Source: Mycolicibacterium litorale
Lineage (GTDB): Bacteria; Actinomycetota; Actinomycetes; Mycobacteriales; Mycobacteriaceae
Length of the DNA stretch: 64,000 nt
Assembly (NCBI RefSeq): GCF_010731695.1
Contig: NZ_AP022586.1
Location: forward strand, 1,054,001-1,118,000
Direction: 5' to 3'
Shown here: piece after piece, positions 42,608 to 50,732 of the stretch
Layout: every line of letters starts with the position of its first letter
How positions within the stretch are numbered: position 1 is the stretch's first letter
The notes under the pieces: generated by a model
What the model was told of the DNA's origin: nothing
Seen by the model: the letters and a program-made list of their open reading frames with translations, nothing else
Database searches by the model: none
Program-made: the position numbers and the translations under genes

Positions 42608-42623
42608 TCGCACATATGTTCGA
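42608..42623 (+). promoter_or_regulatory. Mycobacterial SOS (LexA)-box-like site over a start codon
   Basis: TCGCACATATGTTCGA differs at one base from the mycobacterial LexA palindrome TCGAAC-N4-GTTCGA. The ATG of the 13E12 gene (42616) lies inside the N4 core and right arm. 13E12-family genes of M. tuberculosis are known to include LexA-regulated members with such a box at the start. Confidence 0.7.
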
Positions 42624-44187
42624 TAGTCTGGCGGCGGGGGAGTTGGTGAGTGCGCTTGCCGAGTCGTCGCGTGAGGAGTCGGTGTTGATCGGGCGTCGGA
42701 TGGCGATGGTGGCTCAACTGTTGGCGCGGCGCACCTGGGAGGCCGAGGCGGAGGACCCGGATTGCGGGTACATGATCGTGACCGGGTTGCAGCGCACCAG
42801 CGCCGAGGTGGCGTCGGCGATGAACCTGCCGCCGGGCGCGGCGAGCACGCTGGTCGCCCATGCGCATGCGTTGGACAGCCGGTTCCCGAAGGTCATGGCC
42901 GTGCTGTGCGCGGGGGACACTGATTGGCGCACGGTGCAGATCGTCCTCACCCGCACCGGGTTGGTCGGTGATCTGTCGATTTTGGCCGCCCTGGACACCC
43001 GGTTGTCGGCGCAGGTGGCGCGGTGGTCGTCGTGGTCCCGTAAGCGGGTCATCAACGCCGTGGACGCCGCGGTACGCAATCTGGATCCCGATGCGATCCG
43101 GGAACGCGAAACCGCCGAGGACAAGCGGCGTTTCGATGTCATCCCGGCCGGAGACGGCACCGCGAAGGTCGACGGGGTCCTCGACGCCGAAGCCGCGGTC
43201 ATCGTGGACGAGAAGATCGCCGCGCTGGCCGACGGGGTGTGCCCGCAGGATCCGCGCACCCTCGATCAGCGCCGCGCCGATGCGGTGGCGGCCATGGCCC
43301 AAGGGCTGAGGCTGGCCTGCCGGTGCCCGGCCTGCACCAGCGCCGGCGCACCCACGCCGGCGGTGGACGAGGGACGTGGCGTCCAGGTGGTGGTCAACGT
43401 GATCGCCGAGCGGTCCACCGTGCTCGGTGTCGGCGACAAACCCGGTTATCTGGCCGGGTTCGGGGTCGTCGATGCCGAGGTGGTGCGGCGGATGGCCGAG
43501 CGGGCCACGCTGCGGGTGCTGAGCCCGCCGAGCGTCACGCCCGAACAGATGAAGCGCTATCAGCCGACGGCGGCGGTGGAACGGTTTGTGCGGATGCGGG
43601 ATCTGACCTGCCGCTTCCCTGGATGTGACCGGCCCGCGCAGCGCTGCGATCTGGACCATACGATCCCGTTCAACCACCTCGACCCGTCGGCGGGTGGGTA
43701 CACCACAGCGAGTAATCTGAAATGTCTGTGCCGGCACCATCATCGGCTCAAAACTTTCCACGACGGCTGGCGGGATCTGCAACTTCCTGACGGCACCATC
43801 GTGTGGACCTCACCGACCGGGCGGGTGTATTGCACCGCGCCCGGTGGGGTGGAGTTGTTCCCGCGCCTGGGGTCACCGGCGTGTGTGGAGCCCACACCGC
43901 GGCGGCGCAACCCGTCGCGCGAGCGTGCCGACCGCATCGCGCGCCGACGGGAGAACAACCGCACGCTGCGTCCGGTCAACGCCGCGCGCCGCCGGCTCCA
44001 CGCCGCCCGCACACATGAGATCGCCACCCGCCAAGACCGCAACCGCCGACGCCGCACCGCACTGCTAATGACCCGACACCGCAGAACCACCAACCCCTAC
44101 ACGCGCTGGCTCAACGAACCCCACCAACCCGAAACCCTCCCACCCCACTGGCGACCACCCCACCAACCCGACACCCCACCCTTCTGA
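42616..44187 (+). CDS. 13E12 repeat family protein, DUF222 with HNH endonuclease domain
   Basis: A 523-residue member of the abundant mycobacterial 13E12/DUF222 family. Residues ~1-320 are the helical DUF222 region (MFDSLAAGELVSALAESSREES). Residues ~331-380 are an HNH nuclease (CRFPGCDRPAQRC, DLDHTIPFNH, LCRHHHRLKTFH) with two Cys pairs for zinc. An Arg-rich tail ends PPHQPDTPPF. Family members are repetitive and mobile-like; the activity is unproven. Start ATG 42616 sits inside an SOS-box-like palindrome; the in-frame extension to 42412 lies over the divergent P450 gene and is rejected. Confidence 0.9.
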   Translation: MFDSLAAGELVSALAESSREESVLIGRRMAMVAQLLARRTWEAEAEDPDCGYMIVTGLQRTSAEVASAMNLPPGAASTLVAHAHALDSRFPKVMAVLCAGDTDWRTVQIVLTRTGLVGDLSILAALDTRLSAQVARWSSWSRKRVINAVDAAVRNLDPDAIRERETAEDKRRFDVIPAGDGTAKVDGVLDAEAAVIVDEKIAALADGVCPQDPRTLDQRRADAVAAMAQGLRLACRCPACTSAGAPTPAVDEGRGVQVVVNVIAERSTVLGVGDKPGYLAGFGVVDAEVVRRMAERATLRVLSPPSVTPEQMKRYQPTAAVERFVRMRDLTCRFPGCDRPAQRCDLDHTIPFNHLDPSAGGYTTASNLKCLCRHHHRLKTFHDGWRDLQLPDGTIVWTSPTGRVYCTAPGGVELFPRLGSPACVEPTPRRRNPSRERADRIARRRENNRTLRPVNAARRRLHAARTHEIATRQDRNRRRRTALLMTRHRRTTNPYTRWLNEPHQPETLPPHWRPPHQPDTPPF

Positions 44188-44192
44188 AGTGC

Positions 44193-44963
44193 TCAGTCCG
44201 CGCGGCGGGTCAGGACGACCGGTCCATCCTCAGTGATCGCAATGGTGTGCTCGCTGTGCGCGGTGCGCGAACCGTCGGCCGATCGGATGGTCCACCCGTC
44301 GGGGTCGTACACGATCTTGTCGGTGCCGCAGGCGAGCCACGGTTCCAGCGCGAGCGTCAGTCCGGGCTGCAGCTTCAGGCCGCGCCCGGCGCGCCCCTGG
44401 TTCGAGACGTGCGGGTCCTCGTGCATCGTGCGGCCGAGTCCGTGCCCCCCGAACTGGGTGTTGACCGGATAGCCGTAGTCCGCGGCGACACTGCCGATCG
44501 CCGCGGAGATGTCACCGAGGCGACCGCCGGGACGCGCGGCCTCGATGCCGGCGGCCAGCGCGCGCTCGGTCGCCTCGATCAACCGCTGGTCCTCGGCCCG
44601 TGGTGTGCCGACGATCAGGCTGCGCGCCGAATCGGCCACCCATCCGTCGATCGACACCGCGATGTCCATACTCAGCAGATCCCCGTCCCGCAACACGTAG
44701 TCGTGGGGGAGGCCGTGCAGCACCGCGTCGTTGACCGACAGGCAGATCACGTTGCGGAACGGGCCACGGCCGAACGACGGCGCATAGTCCCAGTAGCAGG
44801 ACACCGCGCCGCGGTCCTCGATCAACTGCCGGGCGCGGTGTTCGAGATCGAGCAGGTTCACCCCCACCCGGGCACGCGACTGCAGATCGTCGAGCAATTC
44901 GGCGATGAAGGCGCCAGTGGTGCGCATCGCCTCGATCTCCCGTGGCGTCTTCAGTTCCAACAC
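44193..44963 (-). CDS. map: Type I methionine aminopeptidase
   Basis: Dinuclear-metal enzyme removing the initiator methionine. All ligands are present at the E. coli spacing (offset +3): D100, D111, H174, E207, E238, with H83 and H181 as the substrate histidines. The 256-residue length is the short, class Ia size without an N-terminal SH3 extension. Mycobacteria normally carry two other Map proteins, so this is probably an extra paralogue; I cannot check the rest of the genome. Start GTG 44963 with GCGGAGGGTGAG upstream. It is divergent from a small XRE regulator across two matched palindromes, which suggests regulated expression. Confidence 0.93.
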   Translation of the reverse strand: MLELKTPREIEAMRTTGAFIAELLDDLQSRARVGVNLLDLEHRARQLIEDRGAVSCYWDYAPSFGRGPFRNVICLSVNDAVLHGLPHDYVLRDGDLLSMDIAVSIDGWVADSARSLIVGTPRAEDQRLIEATERALAAGIEAARPGGRLGDISAAIGSVAADYGYPVNTQFGGHGLGRTMHEDPHVSNQGRAGRGLKLQPGLTLALEPWLACGTDKIVYDPDGWTIRSADGSRTAHSEHTIAITEDGPVVLTRRAD

Positions 44964-44994
44964 GTGCTCACCCTCCGCAACTCGCCGACAATCC

Positions 44995-45008
44995 GGTATA
45001 GAAATACC
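44995..45008. promoter_or_regulatory. Palindrome 1, GGTAT-N4-ATACC (probable XRE operator)
   Basis: Perfect 5-bp arms around AGAA, between the map and XRE genes. Its centre (45001.5) is 31 bp, three helical turns, from the centre of palindrome 2, which has the same core arms. A shared binding protein, most simply the adjacent XRE protein, is inferred. Confidence 0.75.
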
Positions 45009-45021
45009 AGACTAGAGCAGA

Positions 45022-45043
45022 GATCGGTATTTTCATACCGATC
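45022..45043. promoter_or_regulatory. Palindrome 2, GATCGGTAT-N4-ATACCGATC, abutting the XRE start codon
   Basis: Perfect 9-bp arms around TTTC, ending one base before ATG 45044. TATTTT at 45028-45033 inside it fits a -10 box placed for a leaderless transcript starting at the ATG, so occupancy would block the regulator's own promoter. Arms contain the GGTAT/ATACC core of palindrome 1. Confidence 0.8.
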
Positions 45044-45328
45044 ATGACGTATCCTCGTCGTATGGTGCGATCCCCTCTGACGCCGCAGCAGATCGCGGCC
45101 GGTAAGCGACTCGGCGCTTTCCTGCGCGAGGCGCGCGGCGACCGTAAACCCGCCGAGGTGGCTCAGGCCGCGTCGATCTCACCGGAGACCCTGCGCAAGA
45201 TCGAGACCGGACGCCTGGCCACCCCGGCCTTCACGACGGTTGCGGCCCTGGCGGCCGTGCTGGAGATCCCGCTCGACGAGCTTGCCCGAATCTGCGTGCC
45301 CGAACTGAACCTCCAGCGAACCGGCTAG
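45044..45328 (+). CDS. Small XRE-family helix-turn-helix regulator
   Basis: A 94-residue DNA-binding protein made of little more than one Cro/C1-type HTH (AEVAQAASISPETLRKIETGRLATPAFTTVAALAAVLEIPLDELAR split about residues 39-84). The recognition helix is SPETLRKIETG. It has no partner domain, so it likely binds as a dimer to the flanking palindromes and controls itself and map. Start ATG 45044; the in-frame ATG 45062 (MVRSPLTPQQ) is an alternative that would leave the palindrome 18 bp upstream. Its stop overlaps the convergent response regulator gene by 4 bp. Confidence 0.85.
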   Translation: MTYPRRMVRSPLTPQQIAAGKRLGAFLREARGDRKPAEVAQAASISPETLRKIETGRLATPAFTTVAALAAVLEIPLDELARICVPELNLQRTG

Positions 45329-45987
45329 CCGGCAGCAGTGCGGTAACGCCGCTCAGGACGGCCCACCCCGTACTGCAGTCGCAGTTCCAACGCGCCGGTG
45401 CTGAGGTAGTGCTCGAGGTATCGGCGCGCGCTGACCCGCGAAATGCCCACCAGCGCAGCGCATTCCGCAGCCGACACCTCGCCGGCCTTGTGCACCGCGT
45501 CGAGGACCAGGCGGCCCGTCTCGATCCCGAGCCCCTTGGGCAGCACCTCGCCGCCGCTCGCGCGGCCGAACAGTGAGTCGATCAGCGACTGATCGGCGCC
45601 ACGGGCCGACTCCAGGGCATCGGCACGGGCCGAGAATGCCTCGAGCTTCGCGCGCAACTGCGCGAACTCGAACGGTTTGATCAGGTAGTCCGCTGCGCCG
45701 CCGTCGAGCGCGGCACGTACGGTGTCCAGCTCGCGCGCCGCGGTGATCATGATGACGCCGACGCTGTTACCCGCCGCTCGCAACCGGTGCAACACCTCCA
45801 GCCCCGTCATATCCGGCAGGTACACATCGAGCAGGATGAGGTCCGGCGCCAGTTTCGTTGCCACACTCAGGGCTTCGTTACCCGTCCGCGCGACTCCGAC
45901 AGCCCGGAAGCCGTCCACCCGCTCGACGAACCGGCGGTGGATGTCGGCGACCATGAAGTCGTCGTCGACCACCAGCACTTCACGCAT
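45325..45987 (-). CDS. Response regulator, CitB/DctR type
   Basis: A 220-residue regulator. Receiver domain 1-~120 has the acidic pocket VVDDD (7-10), phospho-acceptor D54 in LILLDVYLPDMTG, and the conserved Lys in LIKPFEF. The C-terminal DNA-binding part (about 165-215) has an HTH (SAAECAALVGISRVSARRYLEHYL), as in CitB/DcuR regulators of citrate and C4-dicarboxylate genes. Start ATG 45987 overlaps the kinase stop by 8 bp. The likely target is the tctCBA operon next to the kinase gene. Confidence 0.9.
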   Translation of the reverse strand: MREVLVVDDDFMVADIHRRFVERVDGFRAVGVARTGNEALSVATKLAPDLILLDVYLPDMTGLEVLHRLRAAGNSVGVIMITAARELDTVRAALDGGAADYLIKPFEFAQLRAKLEAFSARADALESARGADQSLIDSLFGRASGGEVLPKGLGIETGRLVLDAVHKAGEVSAAECAALVGISRVSARRYLEHYLSTGALELRLQYGVGRPERRYRTAAG

Positions 45988-47599
45988 GGGCGGCCACCCG
46001 GCTGCGCGGCAGGCGCACCGCGAACACCGCCCCGCCGTCGGGCCGGTCGGTGACCTCCACGACGCCGCCGTGTTGCGCGGTGACCAGCCGGACCAGCGCC
46101 AGCCCGATGCCGCGACCACCCGGCGCATCCGGCTTCGACGTCACCCCGCGGGCGAAGATCGCCTCGCGAAGATGTTCGGGCACACCGGGTCCCGAATCGG
46201 CCACCGTGATCGACAACTCGTCGGCATCGTCGATCAGCACGGTCACCCCGGCCGCGCCGGAGCCCACCGACACGTCCACCGCGTTGTCGATCAGGTTGCC
46301 CAACACGGTGATCACGTCGGTCGCCAGCGCCGGCTCCAGCGCACCGAGGTGCGAATCCGGATCCAGCTCCAATCTCACGCCGCTCTCCGCGGCCAGCGTG
46401 GTTTTCGCGATCAACAGCGCCGCCACCGCCGGATCGGCAATCCGCCGGGTCACCGCATCGCTGATCTCCGCGCGCCGCCGGGTCAGCTCACCGATGAGGT
46501 CCCGCACGGCGTCGTACTCGCCGAGCTGCACCAGCCCCGAGATCGTGTGCAACTGGTTGGCGAACTCGTGGGTCTGGGCCCGCAGGGTGTCGGTCACGCT
46601 CTTGTGCGAGGACAACTGTGCCTGCAGGGCGGCCAATTCGGTGCTGTCACGCATCGTGGTCACCGTACCGATCCACTGCCCGCCGCTCGATGCGGTGCGC
46701 CGGTTGAGCGCCAGCACCCGGGCGCGCGTGGTGATCACGACGTCGCGGCCGTCCTCCCCGGACAGCAGGAAGTCGACCACCGCCGGATCCAGCCCGACCG
46801 CATCCGCCCGCCGGCCCACCGCCGCGCCCGAGAGGTCGAGCAACTCCTGGGCGCTGTCGTTGAGCAGCGTGATCACGCCGTCGGTGTTCACGGCCACCAC
46901 ACCCTCACGGATGCTGTGCAGCAACGCTTCCCGGTGATCGGCCAGCCCGGCGATCTCGGCCACCTCCAGGCCGCGGGTGTGCCGCTTGATCCGCCGCGAC
47001 AGCAGCCACGAGGCCAACAGGCCCAGTGCCGCGGCCAGTCCGAGGTACAGCAGCAGACGTTCGCCCGCCCCGCTGAGCAACTGCCACACCGACGGATACG
47101 GCTCGCTGACCGACGCGATCGCCAGCACCTCACCCCGGGTCGACAGCACCGGCACCTGCCCGATCAGGCTGTGCACGCCGTCGATGTCGTCGTCGCCGAA
47201 CCAGGCACGGCCCTCGTCGGCGCGGGTGACGTCCAGGTCGAGACGGTTGCCCACCCGCGACGGATCAGAGGACGCCAGCACCCGCCCCGTCGGGTCGACC
47301 AGTTCCGCCAAACCCGCCCCGGACAGTGCGACGGCCCGGTCGACTTCCGGGGCCAGCACCCGCGACGCGAACGGATCGGCGAAGCGGTCCCGCACGATCG
47401 GCGTCGAGGCGACGTTCTCCGCCGCGGCGATCATCCGCTGCCCGCGCACGTCCCGGAACTCCCGGGTGGACTGCGCCACCGACACCGCCGCCACCGCCAG
47501 CAGCACCACCGCCACCACGAGCATCTGGAACACCAGGAACTGCCCGGCCAGGCTGCGGCGGCCGAAGGCGCGCACCGTACCGAACCATCGTGAACTCAA
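45980..47599 (-). CDS. Sensor histidine kinase, CitA/DcuS type
   Basis: A 539-residue membrane kinase. Helix 1 at ~19-43, an extracytosolic PAS-like (CACHE) domain to ~178 that would bind a carboxylate, helix 2 at ~184-203, then a cytosolic PAS (~215-320). The short DHp helix has its His in THEFANQLHTISGLVQLGEYDAV, and the ATPase domain has NLIDNAVD, DSGPGVPEHLREAIF and GGRGIGLALV. This is the CitA/DcuS layout. Start TTG 47599; no better start exists near it. It is divergent from tctC by 57 bp. Confidence 0.91.
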   Translation of the reverse strand: MSSRWFGTVRAFGRRSLAGQFLVFQMLVVAVVLLAVAAVSVAQSTREFRDVRGQRMIAAAENVASTPIVRDRFADPFASRVLAPEVDRAVALSGAGLAELVDPTGRVLASSDPSRVGNRLDLDVTRADEGRAWFGDDDIDGVHSLIGQVPVLSTRGEVLAIASVSEPYPSVWQLLSGAGERLLLYLGLAAALGLLASWLLSRRIKRHTRGLEVAEIAGLADHREALLHSIREGVVAVNTDGVITLLNDSAQELLDLSGAAVGRRADAVGLDPAVVDFLLSGEDGRDVVITTRARVLALNRRTASSGGQWIGTVTTMRDSTELAALQAQLSSHKSVTDTLRAQTHEFANQLHTISGLVQLGEYDAVRDLIGELTRRRAEISDAVTRRIADPAVAALLIAKTTLAAESGVRLELDPDSHLGALEPALATDVITVLGNLIDNAVDVSVGSGAAGVTVLIDDADELSITVADSGPGVPEHLREAIFARGVTSKPDAPGGRGIGLALVRLVTAQHGGVVEVTDRPDGGAVFAVRLPRSRVAAHA

Positions 47600-47627
47600 C
47601 GACCAAAACGTCCTTTGCTTCCGAATC

Positions 47628-47643
47628 AGTGACTCACGTCACT
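47628..47643. promoter_or_regulatory. Palindrome AGTGAC-N4-GTCACT between kinase and tctC genes
   Basis: Perfect 6-bp arms around TCAC in the middle of the 57-bp divergent gap, 13 bp before the tctC ATG. It is a candidate operator for the response regulator or another factor controlling both directions. Confidence 0.65.
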
Positions 47644-47656
47644 TTGTGGGTCCAGT

Positions 47657-48643
47657 ATGACGACCGTGATACGAAACCTGCGGGCGCTGGCCGTCGTGGT
47701 GCTCGCCGCAATAATGCTGACCGCCTGCGGGGTGACCCGCGGCGACGAGTCCGAAGGCCTGCACCGGCTGCGGATGATGGTGCCCAACAGTCCCGGTGGC
47801 GGTTACGACCTCACCGCCCGCACCGCGGTGAAGATCATGGAGGACAACGACATCACCGGGCGCGTCGAGGTCTTCAACGTGATCGGCGCCGGTGGCACGG
47901 TCGCGATGGCCCGGCTGATGAACGAGCGCGGCAACGACGACCTCATGATGACGATGGGGCTCGGCGTGGTCGGAGCCACCTACACCAACGGCTCCAACAT
48001 CAAGGCCTCCGACGCCACCGCGCTGGCCAAGCTCATCGAGGATCCCGGGGCCATCTTCGTCCCCGCTGACTCGCCGTTCCAGACCGTGCAGGACTTCGTC
48101 ACGGCGTGGAAGGCCGATCCCGCGAAGGTGACGATCGGCGGCGGATCCTCCCCGGGCGGGCCCGACCACCTGTTCCCCATGGAACTGGCCGAGAGCGTCG
48201 GCGTGGACCCCAAGGCCGTCAACTTCGTCACCTACGACGGCGGCGGCGACCTGCTGACCGCGCTGCTCGGCAAGAAGATCACCGCGGGCACCTCGAGCCC
48301 CGGCGAGCTGATCGACCAGATCGCCGCCGGCCAACTGCGGGTGCTGGCGGTCTCCAGCGAGGAGCGCGTCGAAGGCGTCGACGCACCCACCCTCAAGGAG
48401 TCCGGCATCGACCTCACGTTCGCGAACTGGCGCGGGGTCCTCGCCCCACCGGGCATCTCCGATGACGCCAAACAGGCGATGATCCGCGCGCTCGAGGAAC
48501 TGCACGGCACCGAGGAGTGGAAGGAGGCGCTGGTCAAAAACGGCTGGACCGACGCCTTCGTCACCGGAGCGGCGTTCGAACAGTTCCTCGTCGACCAGGA
48601 CAACCGGGTCTCCTCGACCCTGACCGAGCTGGGGTTGGTATGA
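47657..48643 (+). CDS. tctC: Tripartite tricarboxylate transporter substrate-binding lipoprotein TctC
   Basis: Periplasmic binding protein of a TTT uptake system; captures citrate or a related carboxylate and delivers it to TctAB. 328 residues with signal peptide and lipobox MLTAC (Cys24), giving membrane anchorage. Family blocks: MVPNSPGGGYDLTART, NVIGAGGTVAMARL, GGGSSPGGPDHL, and VNFVTYDGGGDLLTALLG. Start ATG 47657. Overlaps tctB by 4 bp. The adjacent CitA-type kinase fits substrate-dependent control. Exact ligand not predictable. Confidence 0.92.
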   Translation: MTTVIRNLRALAVVVLAAIMLTACGVTRGDESEGLHRLRMMVPNSPGGGYDLTARTAVKIMEDNDITGRVEVFNVIGAGGTVAMARLMNERGNDDLMMTMGLGVVGATYTNGSNIKASDATALAKLIEDPGAIFVPADSPFQTVQDFVTAWKADPAKVTIGGGSSPGGPDHLFPMELAESVGVDPKAVNFVTYDGGGDLLTALLGKKITAGTSSPGELIDQIAAGQLRVLAVSSEERVEGVDAPTLKESGIDLTFANWRGVLAPPGISDDAKQAMIRALEELHGTEEWKEALVKNGWTDAFVTGAAFEQFLVDQDNRVSSTLTELGLV

Positions 48644-49155
48644 CCACGAACGACCACGTCGACAAGGCCAAGCGCGTCGACCGGGCGCAGTACCTGATCT
48701 GCGCCGTACTGGCCGTGGTCGGCGTCTTCCTCATCGTCGATGCACTACGGCTGACCGCGGGCTTCGCCAAAGTGGATCCGGTGGGGCCCAGGGCCTTTCC
48801 GATCGCCATCGGGGCCGTGCTCATCCTGCTGGCCGTCATCCTGGCCGTGGCGATCCCCCGGGGTTCGGTGGGGGAGGCCGACGCGGGCGAGGACGTCGAC
48901 CCGGAGGCCCCGAGCGATTGGCGCACCGTCGGATTGCTCGTCGGGCTGTTCGTCGCCGTCATCGTGCTCGTCAAACCGCTCGGCTGGGTGATCACCGGCA
49001 CCCTGCTGTTCGCCGGGGCGGTGAGTGTCCTGGGCAACCGCCACTGGGTGCGCAACATCGCGATCGGGCTGGCGCTGTCGCTGGTGAGCTTCTACGCCTT
49101 CTACTCCGGGCTCGGAATCCCGCTGCCCGCAGGCATTTTGGACGGGATCCTGTAG
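48640..49155 (+). CDS. tctB: Tripartite tricarboxylate transporter small membrane subunit TctB
   Basis: A 171-residue membrane subunit with four helices (residues ~19-38, 51-73, 97-115, 118-160 region including LVSFYAFYSGLGIPLPAG, the TctB C-terminal signature). It pairs with TctA to form the transport channel, driven by an ion gradient. ATG 48640 overlaps the tctC stop; tctA starts at the base after its stop. Confidence 0.9.
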   Translation: MTTNDHVDKAKRVDRAQYLICAVLAVVGVFLIVDALRLTAGFAKVDPVGPRAFPIAIGAVLILLAVILAVAIPRGSVGEADAGEDVDPEAPSDWRTVGLLVGLFVAVIVLVKPLGWVITGTLLFAGAVSVLGNRHWVRNIAIGLALSLVSFYAFYSGLGIPLPAGILDGIL

Positions 49156-50697
49156 ATGAACAACCTGGACTGGCTCCTTCAGGGCTTCGCGGAGGCCGCG
49201 ACGCCGATGAACCTGCTCTACGCGGTCATCGGTGTGCTGCTCGGCACCGCGGTCGGTGTGCTGCCGGGTATCGGACCGGCGATGACGGTCGCGTTGCTGC
49301 TTCCGGTCACCTACAACGTCAGCCCGAGCGCGGCGTTCATCATGTTCGCCGGCATCTTCTACGGCGGGATGTACGGCGGGTCGACCACCTCGATCCTGCT
49401 GAACACCCCCGGCGAATCGTCGTCGGTGATCACCGCGATCGAGGGCAACAAGATGGCCAAGGCCGGGCGGGCCGCCCAGGCGCTGGCCACCGCCGCCATC
49501 GGGTCGTTCGTCGCGGGCGCGATCGGCACCGCCCTGCTCGCCGCGTTCGCCCCGCCGATCTCCCGGTTCGCCGTCACTCTCGGCGCGCCGTCCTACCTGG
49601 CGATCATGGTGTTCGCGCTGGTCGCGGTCACCGCGGTGCTCGGCGCATCCAAGCTGCGCGGGGCGATCTCGCTGTTCCTCGGACTGGCCATCGGCGTCGT
49701 CGGCATCGACTTCCTCACCGGGCAGCCGCGTGCCACCTTCGGGCTGCCGCAGCTCTCCGACGGCATCGACATCGTCGTGATCGCGGTCGCGATCTTCGCC
49801 CTCGGCGAGGCGCTGTGGGTGGCTGCACACCTGCGGCGGCGCCCCGCGGAGGTGATCCCCGTCGGACGGCCGTGGATGGGCCGCGACGACTTCCGTCGGT
49901 CGTGGAAGCCGTGGCTGCGCGGCACCGCGTACGGTTTCCCGTTCGGCGCCCTGCCCGCCGGCGGGGCGGAACTGCCGACCTTCCTGTCCTACATCACCGA
50001 GAAACGACTCTCGAAGCACAGCGAGGAGTTCGGTAAGGGCGCCATCGAGGGCGTGGCCGGGCCGGAGGCCGCCAACAACGCGTCGGCGGCAGGCACGCTG
50101 GTGCCGATGCTGTCGCTGGGCCTGCCCACCAACGCGACCGCGGCGGTCATGCTGACCGCGTTCGTGTCCTACGGGATCCAGCCCGGCCCAACGCTCTTCG
50201 AGAAGGAGCCGTTGCTGATCTGGACGCTGATCGCCAGCCTGTTCATCGGCAACCTGCTGCTCCTGTTGCTCAACCTGCCGTTGGCGCCACTGTGGGCCAA
50301 GCTGCTGCGCACCCCCCGGCCGTACCTGTACGCGGGCATCCTGTTCTTCGCCACCCTGGGTGCGCTCGCGGTCAACGTGCAGCCGCTCGACCTGGCGTTG
50401 CTGCTGGTGTTCGGGTTGCTCGGGCTGATGATGCGCAGATTCGGGTTGCCGGTGCTGCCGCTGATCATCGGTGTCATCCTCGGACCCCGCATCGAACGGC
50501 AACTGCGGCAGAGCCTGCAGCTGGGCGGCGGCGACTGGACCAGCCTGTTCACCGAACCGGTGGCGATCGTCGTGTATGTGCTGATGGTGCTGCTGCTGCT
50601 CGCGCCGCTCGTGCTCAAGCTCCTGCACCGCGACGAGGAGACGTTGCTGATCGTGGAAGACGATGTGGACCAGCAGGAGAAGGCGGCACGGACATGA
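49156..50697 (+). CDS. tctA: Tripartite tricarboxylate transporter large membrane subunit TctA
   Basis: A 513-residue polytopic permease with about 11-12 helices. TctA signatures: [44 protein letters not shown], and [26 protein letters not shown], followed by [35 protein letters not shown], the two symmetric substrate loops. ATG 49156 follows the tctB stop directly. The stop ATGA overlaps the start of a 12-codon mini-ORF leading into the usp gene. Confidence 0.94.
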   Translation: MNNLDWLLQGFAEAATPMNLLYAVIGVLLGTAVGVLPGIGPAMTVALLLPVTYNVSPSAAFIMFAGIFYGGMYGGSTTSILLNTPGESSSVITAIEGNKMAKAGRAAQALATAAIGSFVAGAIGTALLAAFAPPISRFAVTLGAPSYLAIMVFALVAVTAVLGASKLRGAISLFLGLAIGVVGIDFLTGQPRATFGLPQLSDGIDIVVIAVAIFALGEALWVAAHLRRRPAEVIPVGRPWMGRDDFRRSWKPWLRGTAYGFPFGALPAGGAELPTFLSYITEKRLSKHSEEFGKGAIEGVAGPEAANNASAAGTLVPMLSLGLPTNATAAVMLTAFVSYGIQPGPTLFEKEPLLIWTLIASLFIGNLLLLLLNLPLAPLWAKLLRTPRPYLYAGILFFATLGALAVNVQPLDLALLLVFGLLGLMMRRFGLPVLPLIIGVILGPRIERQLRQSLQLGGGDWTSLFTEPVAIVVYVLMVLLLLAPLVLKLLHRDEETLLIVEDDVDQQEKAART

Positions 50698-50732
50698 CGG
50701 CCGACAAGCGCTCGCGCGAGGAGCAGACATGA
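50694..50732 (+). CDS. 12-codon mini-ORF linking tctA and usp (MIRU-like)
   Basis: ATG at 50694 overlaps the tctA stop (ATGA), twelve codons follow ([12 protein letters not shown]), and the TGA at 50730-50732 overlaps the usp ATG at 50729. GCGCGAGGAG inside it is also the usp ribosome site. Mycobacterial interspersed repetitive units were described as having exactly this layout, so it may be a short MIRU-type element that keeps translation coupled. Whether the peptide itself matters is unknown. Confidence 0.6.
   Translation: MTADKRSREEQT

Noticed and set aside
42412..42615. Upstream extension of the 13E12 protein
   Set aside because: Overlaps the divergent P450 gene and is Arg-rich; family members begin at the MFDSL segment inside the SOS-like box.
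45325..45328. Overlapping stops of the XRE and response regulator genes as a sign of a single system
   Set aside because: Convergent 4-bp stop overlaps are common in this genome (also at 35633-35636) and do not show a functional link.
45722..47593. 623-codon open frame on the plus strand opposite the kinase and response regulator
   Set aside because: Arg/His/Gln-rich shadow frame; the minus-strand products carry complete two-component domains.
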